Shown piece after piece: positions 50,331 to 61,805 of a stretch of 64,000 bases of DNA. Source of the DNA: Utricularia gibba (Eukaryota; Streptophyta; Magnoliopsida; Lamiales; Lentibulariaceae). The DNA is taken from NCBI GenBank assembly GCA_002189035.1, contig CM007989.1:6181501-6245500 (forward strand). The letters are read 5' to 3'. Positions within the stretch are counted from its first letter, which is position 1, and each line of letters starts with the position of its first letter. The position numbers and the translations under genes were made by a program. Under the pieces are notes generated by a model, which saw only the letters and a list, made by a program, of their open reading frames with translations, searched no databases and was not told the origin of the DNA.

Positions 50331-51260
50331 TTTAAGGTTTACATGTACATGCATGGACAAACATATATCTGGTGAAACTTTGATCGAAAGATATTATTTC
50401 TATTGTTTCTTTCATTTTTTTTGTTTTATTATCATTTTTAAGTTCTTTTTTGAAAATAAAAAAGTAATTAATTTCATATAAAAACGATTTTATTTATTAT
50501 TTAAATTGTTTCTGTGTTTGTAAAATGAACATCAAATTTTTACACATCATATGTGAGATGTATGTACATATATTTAAAAAATATTTTAAATTAAAAATGA
50601 TATTTTATAAACAAAAAAAAGTAAAAGATGATATTTCTCATATATCAAATTAAAAAAATGGTATTTCATCAAAAAACTTATCAATAGAACCACTGAAGTC
50701 TATCATCATTTTTTCATCAATTAAAATTCAAGTCTCTCACATTTGATATAAGAGCACATTGAGCAGTGACGCGTTGTAGAAATATGAAGATTGTTAGCGT
50801 AAAAAAAGTATAAATCTAAAAGCGTTTATTTTTTAAAAAAATAATTTCTTTTCTTGAAAATTAATTTTCGAGAAGTAAAATCAAATAGAACCTTATTTTA
50901 AACGCGCCAATAAGTCACACGTTGAAGTAATAAAGAGCACAGCGATCCATCATAAGAAATAACAGGCGAGGCCGCGAGGGTTCGTTATATTTGTGCCAAT
51001 TGATTTGGCAGAGTGATCCGTATTATTATGCCGTAGCGGTGGATGGATGCCTTGCCCTGCCGCTGTGTTTCACGCGTCCACGTCCTCCCCCGCGTTGAAA
51101 AATGTCCAGGAGGAGATTTGTCTGACTTCCCTTGTGAATAGGAACCTACAAGACGGCACGGCACGGCACGCACACACAATGTATGCTCCTCCCCTTTGAA
51201 CGCCGTGCGTACCTTTTCGCCGGCATCGGAGGGGGCGGACCCCCTGGTGAGAAATTTGGG
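50331..51260. other. Spacer and promoter of the peroxidase
   Basis: AT-rich to about 50,950, then GC-rich and promoter-like. No gene seen. Confidence 0.45.
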
Positions 51261-51268
51261 TATAAAAG
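51261..51268 (+). promoter_or_regulatory. TATA box of the peroxidase locus
   Basis: TATAAAAG lies 75 bp before the ATG at 51,336. The promoter looks intact although the coding sequence is not. Confidence 0.7.
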
Positions 51269-51335
51269 GAGCCCTAGCCCCATGCAAAGGCAGGCAGGCG
51301 GGCATTCAGCGGCATTTGTGTTGTTGGCAAACACA

Positions 51336-52267
51336 ATGGCTTCCTCAGCGCTTCTTAAGGTTTATGTGTTGATGGCGGCGCTTGCTCTCGGCTTTCGGAT
51401 TTCTACGAAACACCGTGCCCTGATCTTCAGGACATCGTGAGGGAGGTCGTGACCGACACCGTGTTCCAGGAGAGGAGAATGGGGGCTTCCATCCTCCGCA
51501 TGCACTTCCACGACTGCTTCGTTCATGTAAGCACGCTGGCTTCTGCTTCTACCAGTTCGCAGTTGACTAACTCGTGACTGTTGCTGTGACGATTAGGGGT
51601 GCGATGGATCGCCGCACGGGACGGAGTTGAACTGGTTCGTCATGTCCAAACTCGGCAGCTACTACTTGCCTGGAATTTGGGGTCTGAAAGTTTTTTTTGT
51701 GTCTGTGATCAGCTGGGAGGACCACGATGTGAAGTGCCGCTGGGGAGAAGAGACGCCCGCAACCCCGCCACCACCCCAGCAGAAGTCAATTCCAATATCC
51801 CGTCCCCGCTCTCCGACTTCCCGGAGCTCGTCCGATCCTTCGCCGCGAAGAGGTTCTCCGCCAGGGACATGGTCATCCTCTCCGGCGGCCACAACATCGG
51901 CTTCGCCCAGTGCTTCCTCTTCCGCAACCGCATCTACAACGAGTCCAACATCAACTCCACCTACGCCGCTGAGCTCCGAGCCAACTGCCCCAGAACCGGC
52001 GGCGACTCCAACCTCGCTCCTCTCGATGTCCCCTCTGCCGTATTCGACAACAACTACTACAAGAACCTGGTCAGCCGCCGCGGCCTTCTCCACTCAGACC
52101 AGCAGATCTTCAATGGCGTCTCCACCTATTCCGTTGTTCAGCATTTCGCCAACGACGGCGCCGCGTTCAGGAGGGCCTTCTCTGAGACGATGGTGAGAAT
52201 GGGAAACCTCAGCCCCCTCACAGGCACCGCCGGTGAGATCAGAAGAAACTGCCGCCGTCACAATTAA
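51336..52267 (+). pseudogene. Class III peroxidase with N-terminal frameshift and internal deletion
   Basis: Class III peroxidases are secreted haem enzymes of cell-wall and ROS chemistry. Exon 1 (51,336 to about 51,528) encodes a signal peptide (MASSALLKVYVLMAALALG), then loses frame: the mature start DFYETPCPDLQDIVREVV is in the +2 frame. MHFHDCF (distal His) is intact. Exon 2 (51,597-51,634) goes from GCDGS straight into AARDGVEL, skipping the usual ~50-60 residues (haem-pocket loop, disulphide Cys and the VSCADIL helix) and shifting frame. A 78-nt in-frame intron (51,635-51,712) precedes exon 3 (51,713-52,267), which is complete: LGGP...VPLGRRDARN, proximal-His motif LSGGHNIGFAQC, and FDNNYYKNLVSRRGLLHSDQ. 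A working enzyme is not possible as read. Confidence 0.88.
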
Positions 52268-53761
52268 CCGTTTGGTTGCATTTTTGAGTGATCGCATCAT
52301 TTACTTCAGTGTTGGAATCTATACCCTGTTCTCCAAATCAGAATTAAAAGAGAAGTTTCTTTTCAGTAACAATCTATACATTGACAACAAACAGACTTGA
52401 GTCAAATCTCCATCTGAGCATTGCATCATCAACAAGCAACACAGAGCTGCTTTCAGCACTTCCTGTAAAAAGCGTAAAGGGTTAGTAACAAGATGTGAGA
52501 ACTCTGCCTATGCTTTCCGATTCAAAAAGCTTATTACTGTAAAAATTGATTAAAAATTATCCATCAATTTCATCACTCTCACCCAAAGTCACTTGTTTAC
52601 AATAGTGCTACATAAATCCAATAAATATGATTTTTTTCAATGATATACTATAATAAGCATGGTATGTTAGTTTTTTTTATAAGAATTAATTTTTGAAAAT
52701 TGTATCTAATTTGAATTACATTTATGTCTTTTTTTTATAAATAAATATAATTAATACTATTATAAATAATTTAATTATTTTAATTTTTAAATTATAATTT
52801 AAGATAATTTAAATTAAAGTAATAACATACATTATTATTCAAAAATAATATAATATTTTTAATATAAATGATATATAAATATATATTTTTGAAATTTATA
52901 AATTTAAAATATAATCATTAATAATTATCAATAAATAAGTCATTTAATTATTAAAAATTTCATTTTCTGTACTTTAAATATGAGTTTATTATGCAATAAT
53001 TATTTTTTAAAAAATACTTTTAAATATATATCAATTATCATTTTATTAAAATCCTAAAATTTTCAATTTTAATAAAATCAATTCTAAAGTGATTTTTTTT
53101 TTTAAAAAAACTTAAATAAAATCTTATTTTGAAATAATAGTCTTCAAAATCTTTATTTACAACAATTAAACTTTTATTTGATATTTTTAATGAATAATTT
53201 TTTTTTAAAAAATACCATTTAAAATGATTTGGAAAAATTGTTTATGTCATATTTGGACATGTTTGTTTACCTTTACCAATACATGTATATTGAAAAATAC
53301 AAGTATTTGGTATACATGATTTTTAATATATACATTATTTATATAATTCTTTTAATCATATTTATTAAAATTCTTATTCTACTAATTTTTTAACCAAATA
53401 AACACATCTATCAAAATATATTTCAATTATAATCACATAACCCTATTTATCTAAATACAAATAATACATGAGTTTAAATAATTAGCCTGAAACGAAGAAA
53501 ATCATTTACTCTCATTCCACATTACGAATCAAAACAAATTCTAATAATAATGAAATTTCATTTTCACGACTCTGCAGCACAAGGCATAACGATGAGTGAT
53601 GTCTGTGAATCCATAAGCAATTTTGGCTTCTCCAGAAGTAAATAATGATGTTTATGAAATGATTCCCATAACATCAACCTCAGCATAAAACCGACTTACA
53701 ATCGGTTACAACCAAAGCATCCTTGAGAGCGCATGTGCCTGATGCAAGTAGTCTGATCAGC
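52268..53761. other. AT-rich intergenic spacer
   Basis: No gene seen; low-complexity A/T for most of 52,600-53,450. The part from about 53,500 is likely 3' UTR of OEP21 (minus strand). Confidence 0.5.
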
Positions 53762-55014
53762 TTAGAGGTCGTATCTCACGTTCCACCTTCGGTTTCCATC
53801 AGCATAGAATGCCCAGTTATTTTCCCGAATCTGAAAGTATGGAATCTGGAAGAAAGACGAAGCAGGTAAGCATGGTTTCATGATTTGCAGAGAAGTAATA
53901 TGTTGCCCCACCTGATCCAGAACATCGTATCCGGCTTTGATTCGAAGATCCTGATCTTTCTTGATGTTGAAGATGTTCCAAACAAATTCAATAGCCCCCT
54001 TGTAATTCAGCTGAAATGGATAGACAAGTTATAGGGAAAAGAGACAGAAAAAAAGAATGCAGCTCAGCTCGTCAAGTGAATAGAAGCAAGACCAACCTCT
54101 CCAAACTCTGGCCTGCTACACCGAGCCTTGACAGTAAGGTTTAGCAGATTATCAGAAGTTACTGGGAAAACTGTCTTTCCACGAAACTCGTAGTGCAATT
54201 TACGATTCTTGTCACGCTGGACTCCCAGGCTGAAGTTTGTTGACACCTTTATTAAAAGAAGATGCTGAACTTTGATGCAAAATGGGATCTAGAAAAATGG
54301 AACTGATATCTGACATTGATGTGAGGACCCTAAGAAGACGTTCACAAGCCACCATGTCCAAGAAATGGCTGCAACTGAAGCACATAATAACACAAGAACT
54401 AACAACATTGACTTCTTTGAGCTCATACGAACACTTCAAATGTTTATCACCAGAGAACAGATTTTGAGCATATTGTATAAAATAGAGGAATTGAAGGAGC
54501 AAGGATCGCGCGAGTGATACATACATCCGGATAGAAGAATCTTAACATTGAATTCAGATATGTTGGAGTTCCAACCCTGGTGTCGAGTTCGCCCTGAATC
54601 TGCAAAATCAAGGAAGAGCATCAAACAGGCATTCCGTCAAACAGCTGGAATGCACAAAAAAACAGAAACACAAAAACCATCATCCAACCGGATATCAAAC
54701 GCATTAAAAAAAACAGGAACATGGAATGTGTACAAACTAGAAACAAGCAAACACCAAAAGGAAACACATTGGCATTCCCGACGGAGCAAAATCCCCGGAC
54801 GGACACTAAAGAGAAACAACAACATTCGCTTCAAATCCAAAGAATTGGGATTCCTCGGGAAAGCAACTAAAACTGATATGCTGGAAAAGAAGCCCCTTGA
54901 ATTCGTGCAAGAGAGCAGAACCTGGCAGACAATATTGCTGGAGATGGGAATCTTTTCCTTAGCGTGAATTCTCAGAGACTTGGAATCCCCACCATACCTT
55001 AGCGACGTCTCCAT
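53762..55014 (-). CDS. OEP21: Outer envelope pore protein 21 (OEP21)
   Basis: OEP21 is a small beta-barrel channel of the plastid outer envelope that passes phosphorylated C3/C6 compounds and is gated by ATP and triose phosphate. Five exons in gene order: 55,014-54,922; 54,599-54,525; 54,246-54,097; 54,010-53,912; 53,845-53,762. They give 166 aa, about the family length. It starts [20 protein letters not shown], then [42 protein letters not shown], and ends [20 protein letters not shown] plus DL. There is no cleavable transit peptide, as expected for outer-envelope proteins. Intron 1 uses a GTTCTG donor, weaker than the others. It sits head to head with the inner-envelope gene at 55,897. Confidence 0.93.
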
Positions 55015-55896
55015 CTTCAGTGAATGAACTTCGCTATCCAAGAAAGCAGCGCTTCTGCTTAGAGCTGTGGATATCGCGGAAAAACCAAGCGATGGGGGCC
55101 TTTGGCCGTAGTTTCTATTTCAACCAGAGTCGCCAAGCCAATGGATTATCCAACGTTTTTTTCAAGCACCTTTTACTTTTATGAAATGTTATATAAGTAT
55201 GATTTTAATAGTTTTCTTTAAATGTGTGCAACGCAACACACGCGCATACCAAAAAAATGTATAAAAATCAATAATAACAATTAAAGTCCTTAAACATGAT
55301 CCCTTATTATTCATTTCGGTTATCTAATATTTACGGAGACGTACAACAAAGTATAAAATTTAATAATAACAATAAAAATCCTTACAATAATCATCGGATA
55401 GGATAGATGTATGATCAAATTCTCTTTTAATTTATAGAAATTTGATGGGATGTCTTCTTTTCAAATCACTGCATAATAAAAATAACATGTAGATTACTAC
55501 AATATTTACAATTTGTAAGAAAATTTGATGTACAGGGCAAACATCACGTGCGTCATCTTACAAGAAGAGAAAAATTTCCCACTCTTTTGAACCAATTATG
55601 CAATCAAATTCATGTAGATTGAATTGAAAGGGGACCTGGAATCACGTTGATTGGTATGCATAGCATTTTGAAATGTTGACATCCAATCGGTTTTTTTTTT
55701 TTTTTTTTTTTTTTGTGATAGTGAATACATCAAAATAGAGCGACATTATAAAAATTTCTCTCTTTTTTGTTTCTTACAAGATATCTTGGATTTTGGGGAT
55801 GGTAATAATACTCGAATATCTGCCGTACTTGTAGAGTGCTTTCGTCTCAACTTCGGTTTCATCGGAGTGCGCAGAGCCCTTGGCTTATCCGCAGAT
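55015..55896. promoter_or_regulatory. Shared upstream region of two plastid-envelope genes
   Basis: 882 bp between the OEP21 ATG (minus) and the next ATG (plus). Mostly AT-rich, with a long T run at about 55,690-55,713. No clear TATA box for either gene and no other gene inside. Confidence 0.5.
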
Positions 55897-57508
55897 ATGG
55901 CAGTGCTGTCCAACTCCTTGATGCCCAAGCACCCAGCTCTTCATTTGTCGAATGGTGAGTTTTATTGTGACCTCTTGCCACGGTTTGTATCGAAACTTCA
56001 GATTTTGTTTTCTTATGGCTTCTTGTCCCGAGTTCTGCTTAAGCTCGTTGAGGAGACGGTGCAAAATTATGTCCACGGGGATGAATCTGTGACGCGGGTA
56101 GTATTGTACAGTCATTGTTTATTGGATTGCTGATCGGTGCAATTGGGTTTGGTTTCAATTCATGGGTTGTGGAAAAAAAAAAACAGTTTTGACCTGATCT
56201 CTTTTAATGAAGTTGACCATTTAAAGCTGGATTTGAAGTTGTTTCGTAAGTGCACTTGAATATTTGGTGCTCTATACTGCTGAGATTCTTTGAACTGTCA
56301 AGTTGGCTTTCTCCTACTTTGTTGAGAAGCCGTTATTCTTTAAACTATATGAATGGCTGTTTCTCTTTTGATGGCATGGTAGTGCTTCTTCAAGTGACGT
56401 TCATTGCCATCCTATGTTCTCGTCACAACTTATACAGCTTTTCATTCGTGAAGGGACCTCCAGCTTTTCATTTGGTTCGAAGGTTGCAAACAAACCGTTA
56501 TCCAAGAGAACAGAACTCATTGTACAAGCAACTTATAGGTATCATGACATCTGGTTTCTGTGCATTATTATAGCTACATGGATACCTCCCCAAATCCCTT
56601 CTCTTCCACTTTCGCAAGTTGTGAGTTATCATCCTCATGTTTTTGTTTGTTGTCGATGTTTTTGATTCAGGGATGGAAGATCAAACAGTGGTAATGCCTT
56701 TGTTGGTGGCTTCATTCTTGGGGGACTAGTTGTTGGCTCACTCGGTTGCATATTTGCACCTCAGGTATCATTGGCCAACGTTTTGATTGTTGCTGTTTTT
56801 ACCGTTGGATCCACAGGAAATGCCTTTGTTGCTGTCATTTTGATTCATGTCTCATATTGCATACTCTCTCTTTGTAGACTTCCTTTCCTTGCGCTTTGCC
56901 TATCACATTGTCTTCTACGAACTGTGCATCATGTGCAGAATAGCATCTTCTACCTGAGTTACAAACATTGGACCCTTCTTCATCATGCTATTATGTGCAT
57001 TACAGATAAGCAGAGCTTTAGCTGGCACTGACAGAAAGGACTTGATGAAAAAGCTGCCCAAGTTCATCTACGACGAAGAAAAGGCCCTCGAGGTTAGTAG
57101 CCTTCCATCTTTCTTAAGTTGTGCAGCTTCATACTTGAAAAAAAAAAGTTTAACTAATGGATAAGCTTGCTTAAGATCCCAACTTTTTGCTTGAAAAAGT
57201 GTTCAGCATATGAATATTCTAAGTTCTAGATACTTGGGCATAATTTGTAAACACCCTCTTGATGGGATTCTATTCAATTTTGTAAGCATGCAGATTATGG
57301 TTTACAGGAGGAGAAATATCCCATGAAGGGTTTCTATACATCTGTTGTATGACTAGGGTACTCTTCTTTGCAGAAACAGCGTAGGAAACTGGCAGAGAAG
57401 ATTGAGCAACTCAACTTAGCTATTGATAACGTGTCGAGCCAGCTGCGTACCGAAGAACCCCTAAATGAATCACCAACAGGTCCTGAAGACATCCAGGCTC
57501 TCATCTGA
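55897..57508 (+). CDS. Plastid inner-envelope protein (At1g42960-like)
   Basis: Resembles Arabidopsis At1g42960, recorded as a chloroplast inner-envelope protein of unknown function. Five exons: 55,897-56,097; 56,439-56,539; 56,671-56,764; 57,006-57,092; 57,374-57,508. They give about 205 aa. The first ~100 residues (Ser/Lys-rich, including [16 protein letters not shown]) fit a transit peptide. One Gly-rich membrane span follows ([20 protein letters not shown], then FAPQ), then the conserved [20 protein letters not shown] plus IYDEEKALE, and a coiled-coil tail. Exons 3-5 are solid. The exon 1 donor (CGG|GTAGTA at 56,098) was chosen because it alone keeps phase with exon 2; an earlier GTGAGT at 55,955 does not. 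Confidence 0.82.
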
Positions 57509-57848
57509 TCTCCTGTCTGTCCTCACCTAATGCAACTCATCCAGCCTTGAATTTGTGTTCATCTCTGCTTTCTAGTCTTTGGACTTTTTTTTTTTTCTTG
57601 ACTGTCTGATATGGCTGAGGCGTTCTCTCTTTTGGTCAAATGTTGAGAGTTGCTCTCAAAATTGAGACGTGGAAGAGAGGGTTAAGCCAACTATGAAAGC
57701 TTGAGCAGTCAACTGGCAGTTTTTAAGGAAATCCTCCAAGCAATGCATTTTCCTTCAAGAATCTTGAAAATATCCCAAGGAACTGAAAATCACTCCACAA
57801 CAAGACAAGAAACAAGAAGGTTCAACTTCAGCTTGCTGAATCAACCAC

Positions 57849-60433
57849 TCATCGAGCGTTTTTTGAGAAGACGCCGGAGAATTTCGGGATCCGGTTGACG
57901 TGTTCCAGTGCATGTTCAGCAATTTTTCGTGTTTGGAAGTCTCCATGATGGTAAGCATCCACAAGGGCCGTGCTGATGTTCTGATCACAGGTAACTGCAA
58001 CAGCTAAATCTCCATTTCTCAGCAACCTCTCAACTGCCCAAAGGGTTCTCTTCCTGAGGCTCTCTGAGCGTGCCTCCAGCAACAGATGGAGAATGCGCGT
58101 GGTACCTTCGTAGGCGTCCGCCAAAACCAGAACCCCCTCCTCGATATTCACCCCGTCCTCCAACAAAGTGCACAGGGCGCCCAAGGAAGCTTCCACTACC
58201 GTGTCATTGGGGTGATCCAGAAGGGCTACAAGTTTGTCCACAGCCTGCCCTTCCAACAAGCAAAATGTTTCCTTGAATGAGCAGATCCCACTGTGTACCC
58301 GGCACAGTCCAGTTGCAACCGGCGGCTTCATGGAGAAGCAGGGAAAGAGTGAGGCACAGAGGGCGGGTGGTGGGATGTCAGGCATTCTTGACAAGGTTTT
58401 GGATTCACGAGACAAGTTCTCCAGTGCTGTGGCTGAGACCATCTGCACATTATCGAGCCCGTTTGCCTGTAGAAGGTCAGCGAAAATGGAGGCCAGATTG
58501 TGATCACGACACAGTGTACGGACATCTGCATGCTCAAGTGCAAAGGAAACTCTTGCAAGAACCTTCACCAGTCCTTCTAGGTAGGGGGTGATGAAGCGAC
58601 CCACTTCCCCTTGTCGTATACGGATTATCCTCGAACTGAACACCTGGAACACGCCTTCATCTAGCATTTTTCTAGTGAGAGCAGTATCTCTTTCAGGTAA
58701 ATCGGATAAAAATCCTACTGCTGCTGCTTGTTCCTCACCGACACCCCCATTTTCGGTAATAACTTTGATCAGGCTTCCTAGCTGACCCGAAGTAGAACAC
58801 AGGCTAGATGCTAGTTCTGATCCCATGTGGGGCGACAGATTCTGAAGAAGTTTTATACAAGCGAACCTGAGATCTCTCCGAGGCACCTCAACAAACTGAA
58901 CCAAACAGATGGTGGCGCCGGAGCTTTGAATGGCCGAAATGACACTGGAAATGTATGATGACCTTGCTGTGAGACCAACGAGAACCTGAAGAAGCTTACA
59001 CGATATTGCAGGCCCTGTGTTATTGATAAGATGCAGAAGTTGATGGATGATGCCCTCTGAGACAAGTGTTTGCTGACCAGCTCCCAGAGGGATTCTGTGG
59101 AACTCACAACCCGAATTCACAATATTGGCAAGAATCGTGGCTGATACTTCTTTGAGTCGTGCAGGGAGTTGTTTTGGTTGGACGCTGAATAGATCCTGAA
59201 CAAGGGGAGGAATAATGCCTCCCTCTACAAGTATCCTTGCACTAGTCTCATCTGATGAGATTTGATTCAAAGCTGTAAGAGCAGCTTCTCGAGACTCTAC
59301 ATCAGTACTCTTCATGAGATTGATCAACGAGGAACCGGCAGTCCTTGCTGCAAGCACCTTAACATCACTGCTAAGAACAAGTTCGCCAAGAAAACCTGCC
59401 ATTGCTAGCCTCGTTTCCGGCGAGCCTGCAGTAACGCATGAGCATGCTATCAGACATCATTTAATTGATCTCTTTTGGAGTTTTGATTCGAAAAGAGGCG
59501 CACCTGGTAGCAGCAATGTCAAAAGAGGCTGCAATCGACCACATTTTGCCATTTCCCTGACATTGTTCTCGCATTGTGCCAAGTTTTCCAAGGTTTGATC
59601 TGCCTTCTGTACAGTAGTTTCATCATCTGAGGTGCTGCTGGCTATTCCAACTAAAAGAAAAATCGCCCCATTAACAGCACCAATCAGTTCACAAAGTTCA
59701 ACCGTTTTGGAAAGCTCATATAGCAGAGAAACAGCCTTTTCCTTCTCATTCTGCTCACGAGACAATGATTTGACAATCGTGCGCACAGTGTCTCCTTCAG
59801 CCATCATTTCCTGCAAATGTAAGATGTGTGAACCATAACAGCACAAGAGTAGCTAGTACAAAGAAGCACACACAAATTGCCAACCTTATTACCAGTGTCC
59901 TCCTCCACCACAATTCGAAGTGTTTCCAACGTGAAGCACCGAACTCCACGACTACGGCTGGTCTTCAGTAAGTCCACAATCATAGGAATCAACTCAGAAT
60001 CACGGATCACTTGCTTATTTGATTGGTTTTTCAAGCACAGGTTTTGGATAAACTTCAGAGCTCTTATGTTATCATTATCCGAACTGGTCGAGGATAAGCA
60101 TCGACGAGCAATGTCAAGCTCAGCAGCTTCATTCCTGGCATTCCATTCTTCAATTGCTTTCTTCAAAGCAATGCTTGAGTTTAGCTCACTTCTTCTTAGC
60201 TCCCTGAACGTCACAGGGCATGCCAGCTTTCTTCCATTCTCCCTGCATTCTTGGAACCATTTTTCAATTGCTCGTCTCTCAAATGTTTGCCCAGATTCTA
60301 AGGTCACAGGATCCAGCATCAGTTGCTTCGTTAATGGACATATAAATGCATCGAAAATCGGTTCTTTGTAAAGCCTCTCATAGTGATTGCTATCATCAGA
60401 CTGCTCAGAACTTCCATCAGCTACTCCAGCCAT
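57849..60433 (-). CDS. PUB44: U-box/ARM-repeat E3 ubiquitin ligase (PUB44/SAUL1-like)
   Basis: Plant U-box E3s of the PUB42-44 group act at the plasma membrane; SAUL1/PUB44 restrains premature senescence and is linked to ABA and immune control. Three exons in gene order: 60,433-59,885; 59,810-59,504; 59,425-57,849. They give 810 aa (SAUL1 is about 800). The U-box is at about residues 26-100: FDAFICPLTKQLMLDPVTLE, GQTFERRAIEKWF, ACPVT. ARM/HEAT-like helical repeats follow to the C-terminus (for example NGAIFLLVGIASS, GLVKVLARVSFALEHADV), with a late LEGQAVDKLVALLDHPNDTV. It starts at the ATG at 60,433. The stop lies 340 bp from the convergent envelope gene. No lesions seen. The assignment to PUB44 rather than PUB43 is from memory. 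Confidence 0.9.
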
Positions 60434-61805
60434 CAATTCAACCACTTGCAAATCAAAAACAAGATCTTCAGCTCATACCTCAGCACATCATCTTTCAGCA
60501 TACCCTTCTCACAAGCTTACCGATCTCAACAACTATCAACCACAAGATCCAACTTTTTTTAGCTTGCAAGATACTGTAATTACAGAAACTCAAAATTCAA
60601 CATACACAGCACCAAGAAGAAACAGGAAAGCTCCTTTGCCTTGATTAAATCTCGAAACTTGGTAACAGAAAGCCTCTGAAAACAACTTCTAAAAGCTCAC
60701 ATCAGAATCATATCAAGAATCAAGGAAAAGACACGGGCTTTCCTCTTTCCAGTCGACACCAATCATGGGTCTCCTTCGCTGGAACCAGAACAAGGGTAAG
60801 ATGGGGAAAGGACTTGAAAAGAAAATACACTCGAGAGGTTTTAGCTGAAGATACAAAGACTCCAATGCGTGGGGGTTTTGTAAAGAGAAGCAAGCACAGA
60901 GGAACTCCCGTCCGTCTTTTCACTTGAAAAGGAAAGGATGTTGTGATGTCCATGTAGTACGTAATATAGAAAAGAGTTTGACCAGTAGAATTGCAGATAC
61001 CAACGGCCGACGCGCTGCGACAAAGCTCGCATTTAAGAATGCTGTCTGTGGGTCCTTTGACCACCAAATCATCCAAAAACATTTCCACCAAATGTGTACG
61101 TGCGTCGTTTTCAATACAATCTTGAAATGAAAGCCACGTTTTTTAAAAATTATTTTATATTGACTTTAGCAAAATTAAAAATTATGATAGAATAAAAATT
61201 ATATATATTTAAAATTATTTTTTTAGAAAAATTATTATAGAATGAATTTATATTAGAAATATAAAAATTAAAAATTAATTTTAATAAATAAATAATATAT
61301 TTATCTATATTTATTAATAATTATAATTGACAAATTTATAATTTAAAAATATTTTTTATATACTATTTATATTATATATTACATTATTTTTAAATTATAA
61401 TTTATATGTTTACTTTAATTTAAATATATTTATCTTAAAAGTATAATTTAACAATTATGATAATTCAATTATTTATTTTATTATTAATTATAAAAATATA
61501 TCTATAATTTTAATTTTAGAATCACTTTTCAAAAATTAATTTTTATAAAGAATATATTATCTCATATTTCTCTAATTTTTAAAAATTGATTCTTGTAAAA
61601 TGGATATTTGTAAAACAAAATCAATTCTATTCTAAATATTTTCAAAAGTCGAAAAGCACGTTCACAGCAACTTTTCGTTTTCACTTACAATGCAAATATA
61701 AACTAAACTAAACTTTCACTGTCATAAATAAACAGAGAAAGCAGTGCAGTTCAAGCCATTTGGGCAGATTGGTTTAGCCGCCGAGCCATCAGCATGCTTC
61801 CATCT
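60434..61805. other. Upstream region of the U-box gene and AT-rich spacer
   Basis: 60,434 to about 61,090 has balanced composition and probably holds the U-box leader and promoter, perhaps with a 5' UTR intron. 61,130-61,650 is low-complexity A/T. No gene seen. Confidence 0.45.

Noticed and set aside
51627-52196. 189-codon plus frame and a 143-codon minus frame in the peroxidase region
   Set aside because: Both are shadows of peroxidase exon 3, and their Pro/Ser- or Val/Gly-rich composition is typical of shifted GC-rich codons.
54548-54967. 139-codon plus-strand frame
   Set aside because: Lies across OEP21 intron 1 and parts of its flanking exons on the other strand. Lys/Thr-rich with no domain.
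55955-55960. GTGAGT donor as the end of exon 1 of the inner-envelope gene
   Set aside because: Splicing here to 56,439 gives a stop after four codons. The GTAGTA donor at 56,098 keeps the frame.
59877-60371. 164-codon plus-strand frame
   Set aside because: Antisense to exon 1 of the U-box gene, which has clear domain motifs on the minus strand.
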